DNA of 62,016 nucleotides, from NCBI GenBank assembly GCA_017533485.1, contig JAFXIC010000033.1:1-62016 (forward strand). The letters run 5' to 3'. This DNA is from Oscillospiraceae bacterium (GTDB lineage: Bacteria; Bacillota; Clostridia; Oscillospirales; Ruminococcaceae). A program made the translations under genes and the position numbers. Under the pieces are notes generated by a model. It ran no database searches, had not been told where the DNA came from, and was given only the letters and a program-made list of their open reading frames with translations. Each line of letters begins with the position of its first letter. Positions within the stretch are counted from its first letter, which is position 1. This document shows, piece by piece, positions 7,776 through 14,728 of this stretch.

Positions 7776-9167
7776 TCAGAATGCGATGCGTTCGCTGATA
7801 TAGGAAAGAAGCTCGGAAATCGGAATACGAACCTGCTCCATGGTGTCACGGTCACGGACTGTGACGCAGCCATCGTTTTCTGCGGTATCAAAGTCATAGG
7901 TGATGCAGAAAGGCGTACCGATTTCGTCTTCCCGACGATAACGCTTGCCGATGGAACCGGTATCATCAAAGTCTACCATGAAATGCTTCGAGAGGACATC
8001 GTATACTTCGGTACGAGCCTTTTCGGAGAGCTTTTTGGAGAGCGGGAGGACTGCACACTTAAACGGTGCGAGCGCGGGATGGAAGCGCATAACAGTACGC
8101 TTATCCTCTTTTCCGTTTGCGGAGAGATCTTCCTCGTCGTATGCTTCGGTGAGGACAGAAAGGAAGAGACGCTCTACGCCCAGCGACGGCTCGATGACAT
8201 AGGGGATATATTTCTCGTTTGTTTCCGGATCGAAGTATTCAAGAGACTTACCGGAAGTATTGATATGCTGGGTCAGGTCATAGTCAGTACGGTCAGCAAC
8301 ACCCCAGAGCTCGCCCCAGCCGAACGGGAAGAGATATTCGAAGTCAGTGGTTGCCTTCGAATAGAAGCAAAGCTCCTCAGGAGAGTGGTCACGCAGACGG
8401 ATATTCTCCTCTTTGAGACCGATGTCGAGGAGGAACTGGCGGCAGTTTGCACGCCATGTCTGGAACCATTCGAGGTCTGTGCCGGGCTTGCAGAAGAACT
8501 CCAGCTCCATCTGTTCAAACTCACGCACACGGAAGATAAAGTTTCCGGGGGTGATTTCATTTCGGAAGGACTTACCGATCTGACCGACGCCGAACGGCAC
8601 CTTTTTACGGGTGGTACGCTGGATATTTGCAAAGTTGACGAAGATACCCTGTGCGGTTTCGGGGCGGAGATAGAGCTCAGACTTACTGTCCTCGGTAACG
8701 CCCTGGAAGGTCTTGAACATCAGGTTGAACTGACGGATATCGGTGAAATTCGCCTTACCGCAGTTGGGACAGGTAATTCCCTTTTCGCGGATGAAATCCA
8801 TCATCTGCTCGTTTGTCCAGCCTGCAACATTGGTACCGTCAAAATCCTCGATGAGGTTATCGGCACGGTGACGGGTCTTACATTCCTTACAGTCCATCAG
8901 CGGATCAGAGAAGCCGCCGATATGGCCGGAAGCGACCCAGGTCTGGGGGTTCATGAGGATGGCGCTGTCGAGACCGACGTTATACGGGCATTCCTGAACG
9001 AAACGCTTCCACCATGCTTTTTTGACATTGTTTTTCAGCTCGACGCCGAGGGGGCCGTAATCCCATGTATTCGCAAGACCGCCGTAGATTTCGGAGCCTG
9101 CATACACGAAGCCTCTGCCCTGACAAAGCGCAACGAGCTGTTCCATTTTTTTCTCGGTATTTTTCAT
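7776..9167 (-). CDS. glyS: Glycyl-tRNA synthetase, single-chain dimeric type
   Basis: A 463-residue class II synthetase of the alpha2 type, not the alpha2-beta2 GlyQ/GlyS form. It starts [22 protein letters not shown] and has [22 protein letters not shown]. Class II motif 2 is in [29 protein letters not shown], and motif 3 lies at the [11 protein letters not shown] segment. The C-terminal anticodon-binding domain (about 365-463) includes [20 protein letters not shown] perfect consensus promoter lies about 40 bases upstream, leaving no room for a T-box leader. It is a single gene between terminators. Confidence 0.97.
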   Translation of the reverse strand: MKNTEKKMEQLVALCQGRGFVYAGSEIYGGLANTWDYGPLGVELKNNVKKAWWKRFVQECPYNVGLDSAILMNPQTWVASGHIGGFSDPLMDCKECKTRHRADNLIEDFDGTNVAGWTNEQMMDFIREKGITCPNCGKANFTDIRQFNLMFKTFQGVTEDSKSELYLRPETAQGIFVNFANIQRTTRKKVPFGVGQIGKSFRNEITPGNFIFRVREFEQMELEFFCKPGTDLEWFQTWRANCRQFLLDIGLKEENIRLRDHSPEELCFYSKATTDFEYLFPFGWGELWGVADRTDYDLTQHINTSGKSLEYFDPETNEKYIPYVIEPSLGVERLFLSVLTEAYDEEDLSANGKEDKRTVMRFHPALAPFKCAVLPLSKKLSEKARTEVYDVLSKHFMVDFDDTGSIGKRYRREDEIGTPFCITYDFDTAENDGCVTVRDRDTMEQVRIPISELLSYISERIAF

Positions 9168-9205
9168 TTCGGTGATTAACCGCCTTTCATTAGTCTATCT
9201 CTTAT

Positions 9206-9234
9206 ATTATATCGTTCTTTTGTCGAATTGTCAA
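9206..9234 (-). promoter_or_regulatory. Consensus sigma-A promoter of glyS
   Basis: Minus strand TTGACA (9229-9234), 17-base spacer, TATAAT (9206-9211): a full consensus match. Confidence 0.92.
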
Positions 9235-9267
9235 GCAGTTTTCGCATCACACGCGACATTTCGCAAT

Positions 9268-9300
9268 AAAAAATCCGACCGCATTTTCAAGCGGCCGGAG
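9268..9300 (-). terminator. Terminator of the PAP2 phosphatase gene
   Basis: GCGGCCGG (9291-9298) pairs with CCGACCGC (9275-9282, one mismatch). On the minus strand the stem runs into a T-tract. Confidence 0.8.
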
Positions 9301-9306
9301 CGGAGA

Positions 9307-9864
9307 TTATGAGGTTGCGGTACAGCCATCCCAGTCCTTTTTCCCACGGAAAAGACGGTTGGAAATCAGGAGTCCGATCGTTGCAAATAATAAGCCGAAG
9401 CAGATTCCGGCGAGCACATCGGTTGGGTAATGGACATAGAGATACATACGGGAGAATGCAATCAGGGAAGCGAGAATAAGTGCAGGAATGCCCCATTTCC
9501 GTTTCCAGAAACAGATTGCGGTGGCTGCGGCAAAAGAAGCCTGTGTATGGCCGGAAGGGAAGGAGTAGTCATGCGGCGGCTTGACCAAAAGGAGCGCACG
9601 CATCGCTTCGTTGACATCATAGGGGCGGATTCTGGCGATCAGCGGCTTTAGAATCACATTTCCGCAGAGCAGACAGAGGATCAAACCGATTGCTGCAACG
9701 TGTGCATATTTACGGGTTCTTTTGGGGATAAAGCCGAGAAGCGTCAGTGCGATCCAGAACCATCCGCCGTTTCCGAGGAATGTGACCGCGGGGAGCAGCG
9801 TATCCAGAAAATCACAGCGCAGATTGGCTTGGATCCAGTCGAGAAAAGCAAATTCCCAGTCCAT
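9307..9864 (-). CDS. PAP2 family phosphatase (membrane)
   Basis: A 185-residue membrane phosphatase with about five hydrophobic helices. All three catalytic motifs of the PAP2 superfamily are present: KPLIARIRP (motif 1), the FPSGHTQ segment (motif 2) and SRMYLYVHYPTD (motif 3 with the nucleophilic His). Such enzymes dephosphorylate lipid pyrophosphates or phosphatidyl glycerol phosphate at the outer membrane face; undecaprenyl pyrophosphate is one possibility. The fourth in-frame Met is taken as start because GAAAGG lies nine bases before it. The gene has its own promoter and terminator. Confidence 0.92.
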   Translation of the reverse strand: MDWEFAFLDWIQANLRCDFLDTLLPAVTFLGNGGWFWIALTLLGFIPKRTRKYAHVAAIGLILCLLCGNVILKPLIARIRPYDVNEAMRALLLVKPPHDYSFPSGHTQASFAAATAICFWKRKWGIPALILASLIAFSRMYLYVHYPTDVLAGICFGLLFATIGLLISNRLFRGKKDWDGCTATS

Positions 9865-9908
9865 TTCATACATCCTTTCGATTTCATCATAGATCAGGCA
9901 TCTTTTCC

Positions 9909-9937
9909 ATTATATCAGAGTTCGGGAATCTTGTCGA
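9909..9937 (-). promoter_or_regulatory. Sigma-A promoter of the PAP2 gene
   Basis: Minus strand TCGACA (9932-9937), 17-base spacer, TATAAT (9909-9914). Confidence 0.75.
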
Positions 9938-9957
9938 GAAACGGCGATGTTTTGTAA

Positions 9958-10245
9958 TCATTTTGTAACCACAAGCAATCGGATTCCCCAAAGCAGCAGC
10001 AATGCCGGAATACCGCCGATGGCACTGAGGGAAATCGTACCGAGGGTGAGGGGCGGCTGATATCCGAGGAAAGTTCCGTAGTGATGCCAGAGAAAGAGAC
10101 CGATGATACCGCTTGCGCTGCCGACAAGAAGGGAAAGAACGGGATGCTTCTGTCGGCGATACATGACCAGCATCCAGATACACCAGACGCCGAAGATGAG
10201 ATCCCGTATCAGTCGGGGTGTCAGGAACTGTTTCAGCTCGTCCAT
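9958..10245 (-). CDS. BofA-like small membrane protein
   Basis: A 95-residue protein with three hydrophobic segments (about residues 16-32, 37-54 and 70-92). The C-terminal half, with PPLTLGTISLSAIGGIP followed by a Leu-rich helix, resembles BofA (pro-sigma-K processing inhibitor) proteins, whose hallmark is a G-I-P-G-type turn before a last helix. Here it is GGIPA. The start MDELKQF is chosen because GAGGTGG lies eight bases upstream. It is last in a cassette of four small genes. Alternative: an unrelated small membrane protein. A role in sporulation is inference from the family only. Confidence 0.5.
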   Translation of the reverse strand: MDELKQFLTPRLIRDLIFGVWCIWMLVMYRRQKHPVLSLLVGSASGIIGLFLWHHYGTFLGYQPPLTLGTISLSAIGGIPALLLLWGIRLLVVTK

Positions 10246-10258
10246 ATCCATTTCCACC

Positions 10259-10558
10259 TCAAAGCATAATATAACCGAGTGCCAGCAGCAGTTTCCGATC
10301 ACAGCTCTCTTTGGATGCCAGCCAGAGAAAGATCAGCAGCAGCAGGGTATCTCCGTCAATCTGTCTGAGGATGGCGGAAAGGGGAGAAGTATCCGGGGAA
10401 GGCTTCGGAACGGGCTGAGGCTTGGAAGGGATGTGCGCGGATTTCGCAGGCAGTGGGATTTTCGGCGGTGGTGTGGGATGATCCGGACGCGGCGGCGGAC
10501 AGCTTTTTTCGTGCTTTGGCACCGGATGGGGGGAAGGAAAGGGGTAGCCATATGCCAT
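10259..10558 (-). CDS. Pro-rich small protein with Leu-rich C-terminus
   Basis: About 99 residues. An N-terminal Pro/Lys/His-rich region (residues 1-62) is followed by a compact C-terminal segment with DGDTLLLLIFLWLASKE, then DRKLLLALGYIML at the very end. Short proteins with this Asp-then-Leu-rich ending are frequent uncharacterised products of Clostridia; I know no function. AGGAGG lies seven bases before the ATG, which sits just after the stop of the preceding gene. The hydrophobic end is short and charged in the middle, so membrane association is uncertain. Confidence 0.65.
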   Translation of the reverse strand: MAYGYPFPSPHPVPKHEKSCPPPRPDHPTPPPKIPLPAKSAHIPSKPQPVPKPSPDTSPLSAILRQIDGDTLLLLIFLWLASKESCDRKLLLALGYIML

Positions 10559-10572
10559 ATCATCGCCTCCTC

Positions 10573-10956
10573 TCAAAAGCCTGCGAGCAGATCATCGAGC
10601 ATTCCCTGTTCTTTGAGTGCGGAAGCCGCCGAATAAATCCGAAGAAGCTTGATTGCGCGGTCTACACGTTCCTTGCGGGATGGACTGAGATGTGGTTTGA
10701 GTGCGAGGAGGAGTGTAATATTCTTATCGTCTTCCGCTGAGGACATGACCTGTCGGAGCGCAAAGAGCTTGGAAAGATCAGGAAGCGGCGGCTGCGGCGC
10801 AGATACGGTTGGCGCAGATGGCTCCTGTGGGGGCGTGGAGGAAGACAAAGGAACGGAATCGGAGTTTTCGCGGAGCATTGCGGAAAGCTCCTGAATATTC
10901 TGCATGGCTTCGGGGTCGGAGAGCAAAGCCTGAATTTTCTCCATCATATCATCCAT
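10573..10956 (-). CDS. Conserved-type hypothetical protein of the small-gene cassette
   Basis: A 127-residue soluble protein. The N-terminal helical part MEKIQALLSDPEAMQNIQEL is followed by a Ser/Pro-rich linker (about 33-60). A C-terminal helical domain then has ALKPHLSPSRKERVDRAIKL. The layout of a helical repeat of the 'ALKP-L-R-vDrAiklL' kind is one I associate with uncharacterised Oscillospirales proteins. No catalytic motif is visible. AAAGGAGGG precedes the start; the next gene starts around its stop codon, so the two are coupled. Confidence 0.7.
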   Translation of the reverse strand: MDDMMEKIQALLSDPEAMQNIQELSAMLRENSDSVPLSSSTPPQEPSAPTVSAPQPPLPDLSKLFALRQVMSSAEDDKNITLLLALKPHLSPSRKERVDRAIKLLRIYSAASALKEQGMLDDLLAGF

Positions 10957-10985
10957 ATGCGACCCTGCCCTCCTTTCGGTAGAAA

Positions 10986-11231
10986 TTATGACTGTGACAG
11001 CTTTTCGTAGAGTGCTTTTGCCTGTTTACTGTTCATGATCTGATCGAGCAGCTGGGGATGATTTAAGACCTGCTGGAAGGTCGCGGCATCCTGGGGCTTC
11101 ATCGCGGCGAGTGCACGATCAAATTTTCCGTTCTGGATATCCTGACGGAGTGTTTCGGGGGGGACACCCAATTTTGTGCTGACAGCATTCAAAAGCTCGG
11201 AAAACTTCTTGGAATCCTTCGGGATTTGCAT
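10986..11231 (-). CDS. Small helical hypothetical protein, first of the cassette
   Basis: An 81-residue, all-helical, soluble protein starting MQIPKDSKKFSELLNAVSTKLGV and ending with a QLLDQIMNSKQAKALYEKLS segment. Its helical LDQI/SKQAKAL ending is reminiscent of the N-terminal 'DPEAMQ' segment of the next protein, so the two may be distantly related. AAAGGAG lies ten bases before the ATG. It is the first of four codirectional small genes with spacings of about 29, 14 and 13 bases. No function is known to me. Confidence 0.7.
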   Translation of the reverse strand: MQIPKDSKKFSELLNAVSTKLGVPPETLRQDIQNGKFDRALAAMKPQDAATFQQVLNHPQLLDQIMNSKQAKALYEKLSQS

Positions 11232-11264
11232 TGCATCATAGCTCCTTTCGGGGGGGGCGTGAGG

Positions 11265-11294
11265 TTGACATCTGTTCTATTTCTATGCTATAAT
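11265..11294 (+). promoter_or_regulatory. Sigma-A promoter of the metallophosphoesterase gene
   Basis: TTGACA (11265-11270), 18-base spacer, TATAAT (11289-11294), 32 bases before the ATG. Confidence 0.8.
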
Positions 11295-11326
11295 CAGAGA
11301 AAACAGAACGAAAGGATGAAAAACTC

Positions 11327-11821
11327 ATGCAGATTCTTGTGCTGTCCGATACACACGGACGCTCCGAGGTTCTCAGCCGTATTCTGCTCCTCCACCCCGA
11401 TGCTGAACTGATTATACATTGCGGTGACGGGGAGGCAGAGCTGGATGAATTTATCGGAAATCATCCTGACTGGGCATATAAGATTTACCATGTCCGCGGA
11501 AACTGTGATTATAATTCGAGAAGTCCGCGCAGTCTGACGCTGGATTTGCCGCATGGTCATCGTCTGCTGGCGGTGCACGGCAATTATCTCGAATATGGAA
11601 ATTTCATGGAAAATCTCGCAAAAGCGGCGAAAGAGGAGGGTGCGGATCTTGCACTCTTCGGCCATTTTCATAAACGCTGCGATCATATGCTCCATGATAT
11701 CCGGCTGTTCAGCCCGGGGAGTGCGGCAAAACCGAGAGATGGATTACCGGCGTCTTACGGGCTGATCGACATTTTCGAGAACGGAATTCTGACATCTCAC
11801 GCTGAGGTTCCTCGTACATAA
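11327..11821 (+). CDS. YfcE/MJ0936-type metallophosphoesterase
   Basis: A 164-residue calcineurin-like phosphoesterase. All five metal-binding motifs are present in order: DTHG (8-11), GDGE (33-36), GNCD, AVHGN and GHFHK. The small size with no cap domain matches the YfcE/MJ0936 group of manganese-dependent phosphodiesterases. The physiological substrate is unknown. AAAGGATG lies before the ATG. It is divergent from the four-gene small-protein cassette and followed by its own terminator region. Confidence 0.93.
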   Translation: MQILVLSDTHGRSEVLSRILLLHPDAELIIHCGDGEAELDEFIGNHPDWAYKIYHVRGNCDYNSRSPRSLTLDLPHGHRLLAVHGNYLEYGNFMENLAKAAKEEGADLALFGHFHKRCDHMLHDIRLFSPGSAAKPRDGLPASYGLIDIFENGILTSHAEVPRT

Positions 11822-11912
11822 CCATTCTATGCGTCATCGGAATTTCTGTGCACGCGAAAGCTTTAGGAACATGAAAAATCGTAAGGTCAGATAAATCACG
11901 CGATATCGTAAA

Positions 11913-11948
11913 GAACCATCCCTGCTGAAATGGCGGGGATGGTTCTTT
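11913..11948 (+). terminator. Terminator of the metallophosphoesterase gene
   Basis: GAACCATCCC (11913-11922) pairs with GGGATGGTTC (11936-11945), followed by TTT. It lies about 90 bases after the stop codon. Confidence 0.75.
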
Positions 11949-12146
11949 ATCCATCAAAAGGAAGAAGGCGTGTTCGGGCGGACTGCGAAAACAACGCCGT
12001 CAGATATCGTTCGGTATCCAGCCCATTCGCCGTACTGCTGAACGGACATTCCGTTTGCCTGACGCGATACATCTGAGCTGACTATTCACGCACAGAGGAA
12101 ATATACGGATGATTTGACGCTCAGGAATCAGCGGTCAGAGTAAGAG

Positions 12147-12176
12147 AAAGCCTCGCCGGAATTCCGGTGAGGCTTT
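12147..12176 (-). terminator. Terminator of the BspA-type dockerin gene
   Basis: AAAGCCTCGCCGG (12147-12159) pairs with CCGGTGAGGCTTT (12164-12176) around AATT. The hairpin and its spacing to the stop codon closely resemble the hairpin at 61680-61720, beside another dockerin gene. Confidence 0.8.
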
Positions 12177-12194
12177 GTTCATATACTGATATGC

Positions 12195-14348
12195 TTAGAT
12201 CAGTTTCGCGATTTTCTTTAGAATTATTACGGTATCTGCGGCATTGATTGTACCATCGTTGTTGACGTCCGCATTTTCCTCATGATAATTCGACATATCC
12301 ATAGTTGTATCCTCAGCGACTATACGTGCGAGGAAGATTGCGTCGGAAATATCGAGGATGCCGTCGCCATTGACATCACCGGATGCGGTTTGGATCATTT
12401 GTGCAGATGTGGTTTCGGTTGTTGTGGATTCCGTGGGGGTTGTTTCCATGCTTGTGGATTCTGCGGCTGCTGTTGTTTCTGTCGTTGTTTCGATGACAGT
12501 CGTTTCCGTGGATTCCGTTGTGGTTTCGGTGATTGCGGTTGTCGTTTCAGGTAATTGGTCGAGCGCGATAAACTCTATCTGATTGTCTTCGGCATATTTT
12601 TGTGCTGTGGAATTGCTGTATCCATAGATGATTATATTGGAAAAGCGTTCAATTGCGCGAAAGGCAAACCGACATTCCGGATTATAGATCGTGATGCTGT
12701 TTAAAGCGGTGCAGGCGTCGAATGCATCCTCACCGATTATGTTCACATTTTTGGAAAGTGTTATGGAAGTCAGTTTCTTACATTCCCGGAATGCGTGATC
12801 GCCGATGCTTGTAACAGTTTCGGGGATTGTGATGTCTTCGAGATTCGGACAGTCCGAGAACAAAGAAGGCGCGATGCAGGGAATGGTATCGGGAAGGTCA
12901 ACGCTTGTGAGTGCATCGCATTCCGCGAATGCACCAGCGCCAATGCTTTTCACACTATCCGGAATTGTAATGGAAGTGATACCGGCGCAACATCCGAATG
13001 CGCTTGCGCCAATGCTTGTGATGGTATCGGGGATTGTGATTTCAGTCAGTGCCGCGCAGGAAGAAAATGTCCGGGGTTCAATCGTCGTGATGGTATCGGG
13101 GATTGTGATTTCAGTTAATGATAAACAGCCGTCAAACGCAGAAGCACCGATACTGGTGACAGCTTCCGGCATAGCGAATGCAGTTAATTGCATACACACA
13201 CCGAAAGCATTGGCTCCGATACGCTGGATGCTGTTCGGCACATGGATTTCTGTCATAGTGTCACAATAATAAAATGCATAGTTTCCGATTTCAGTGACCG
13301 TATCGGGGAGTGAAATTTTTGTTAATTCCGCTGCGTACTCAAAAGCGTGTCCTCCAATGGTCTTAATGCCGTCGGGAATGACAACTTCGCCGATGCAGTT
13401 TTTACCGTCTACTACAATATCATTGACGATGACGAGCGGATCTTCGCTTTGTTTTGCGGCGAGCCACGGCGTTTCAAGAAATGCTCTGTCACCGATGCTT
13501 GTGATATTTTCCGAAAACGAAACGGATGTTAAGTTCCGACAGCTTCGGAATGCATCGTCTCCGATTTCTGTGATGGTACTTGGCATGGTGACAGCAGTAA
13601 CGCGGGTGCTGTAGTAAAAAGCGTAGCCGGCGATCGAACGGACACCTTCGGGGATAACAGCATGTCCCTGATACGCCTGACCATCCACCAGGATGTGATT
13701 GACAATGACGAGCGGATTTTCTTTTTGTTGTGCTGCGACCCACGGCGTATAGAAGAACACACAATTTCCGATTTCGGTCACAGATGTGGGAATCTCAATT
13801 TTCTCCAGGCAGATGGAGTTATAGAATACACCGTCTTCGAGTTCGGTGATACTTTCCGGAATGATGATTTCGGTTAAGGCGTCACACTGTGAAAACGCAT
13901 AGGTCCCGATTTTGCTGACATGATCGGGGAGATCAATCGCCTCTAATGATCGGCATCTCTGAAACGCCGATGCGCCGATGCTTGTGACATCATCCGTAAT
14001 CTCAATTTCTTTTAGTTCTTTGCAATTCTGAAATGCATATGTGCCGATATGGCTGACGCCGTCTTCAATCACAACGGAAGCAATCTCATCACGGATTGGA
14101 TACCAGGGTGCGCTTTTTTCGGACCAGTCCGCCATCATACCGTCTCCGCGAATGGTGAGCGTACCCGCTTCATCCAGTTCCCATGTGAGATTTGAGTCTT
14201 TTGTACCGCAGCTGCCGGATGTCGCGGTATCTTCCGCCGCTGCACGCAGAATGCAGGTTGAAAAATTGTTCTCCGGCAAAGCCGTGATACCGGAGGAAAC
14301 GAGCAGTACGCCCGCAGTTACAATTGCAAAGTTTTGCTTGATATTCAA
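12195..14348 (-). CDS. Secreted BspA-type leucine-rich-repeat protein with dockerin
   Basis: About 717 residues. The likely start is TTG at 14348 (MNIKQNFAIVTAGVLLVSSG), because AAAGGATGG lies seven bases before it and this gives a clean signal peptide; an ATG 12 codons upstream lacks a site. After a SGSCGTKDSNLTWELDEAGTL entry motif come some twenty BspA/LRR_5 repeats (IGDHAFREC, SIGASAF, and so on). A Thr/Glu-rich linker (about 625-660) leads to a type I dockerin with two calcium loops (DVNGDGILD and DVNNDGTIN) ending AKLI. It is probably attached to a scaffold and mediates surface or protein binding. A sigma-A promoter lies 60 bases upstream. Confidence 0.93.
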   Translation of the reverse strand: MNIKQNFAIVTAGVLLVSSGITALPENNFSTCILRAAAEDTATSGSCGTKDSNLTWELDEAGTLTIRGDGMMADWSEKSAPWYPIRDEIASVVIEDGVSHIGTYAFQNCKELKEIEITDDVTSIGASAFQRCRSLEAIDLPDHVSKIGTYAFSQCDALTEIIIPESITELEDGVFYNSICLEKIEIPTSVTEIGNCVFFYTPWVAAQQKENPLVIVNHILVDGQAYQGHAVIPEGVRSIAGYAFYYSTRVTAVTMPSTITEIGDDAFRSCRNLTSVSFSENITSIGDRAFLETPWLAAKQSEDPLVIVNDIVVDGKNCIGEVVIPDGIKTIGGHAFEYAAELTKISLPDTVTEIGNYAFYYCDTMTEIHVPNSIQRIGANAFGVCMQLTAFAMPEAVTSIGASAFDGCLSLTEITIPDTITTIEPRTFSSCAALTEITIPDTITSIGASAFGCCAGITSITIPDSVKSIGAGAFAECDALTSVDLPDTIPCIAPSLFSDCPNLEDITIPETVTSIGDHAFRECKKLTSITLSKNVNIIGEDAFDACTALNSITIYNPECRFAFRAIERFSNIIIYGYSNSTAQKYAEDNQIEFIALDQLPETTTAITETTTESTETTVIETTTETTAAAESTSMETTPTESTTTETTSAQMIQTASGDVNGDGILDISDAIFLARIVAEDTTMDMSNYHEENADVNNDGTINAADTVIILKKIAKLI

Positions 14349-14409
14349 AAACAATCCATCCTTTCTGCCGAAATAATATCCCATAAACCTACGTTATTTC
14401 GGCTTTATA

Positions 14410-14438
14410 ATCATATCACAGTTTACCGAAAGATTCAA
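14410..14438 (-). promoter_or_regulatory. Sigma-A promoter of the BspA-type gene
   Basis: Minus strand TTGAAT (14433-14438), 17-base spacer, TATGAT (14410-14415). Confidence 0.7.
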
Positions 14439-14644
14439 ATTGGCGGCAGAACGAAATATGGCTGTCATTTTCGAAAAACCACGGTTTTTCTTTCGTTTTC
14501 ATCAGAATGCTTCTATTTCCATATATCTGCGATTTGACTAATTATTCCATCGCAATTCTTAGAGCTATTATGAATTACCGAAATTTCCCGTTCTCTTTCC
14601 GATCGCCGCATCATCAAAAAACTTTGGGAACTGCAAATTTTATC

Positions 14645-14673
14645 TTGTATTTCCATAATATTTGTGTTATACT
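14645..14673 (+). promoter_or_regulatory. Sigma-A promoter of the RTX-dockerin gene
   Basis: TTGTAT (14645-14650), 17-base spacer, TATACT (14668-14673), 55 bases before the chosen ATG. The remainder of 14439-14644 holds only a small GAAAAACC/GGTTTTTC hairpin near 14475. Confidence 0.78.
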
Positions 14674-14728
14674 GAATATGAGTTTGCAACCCGTGGATCA
14701 TATGCAATGAGAAAGGATGGAATCGAAC

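Larger units (their letters stand above)
11822..12194. other. Intergenic region between convergent genes
   Basis: About 370 bases between convergent genes holding two hairpins (listed separately). Between them, about 11950-12090, I see only weak coding-like character on the minus strand and no start with a ribosome binding site; it could be a decayed gene end, but I cannot support a feature. Confidence 0.5.

Noticed and set aside
7749-9179. Long open frame on the plus strand opposite glyS
   Set aside because: It is the antisense shadow of the glycyl-tRNA synthetase gene; the minus strand has all family motifs, a promoter and a ribosome binding site.
11950-12090. Possible decayed minus-strand gene fragment
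   Set aside because: Only a short open stretch without start, ribosome binding site or recognisable motif.
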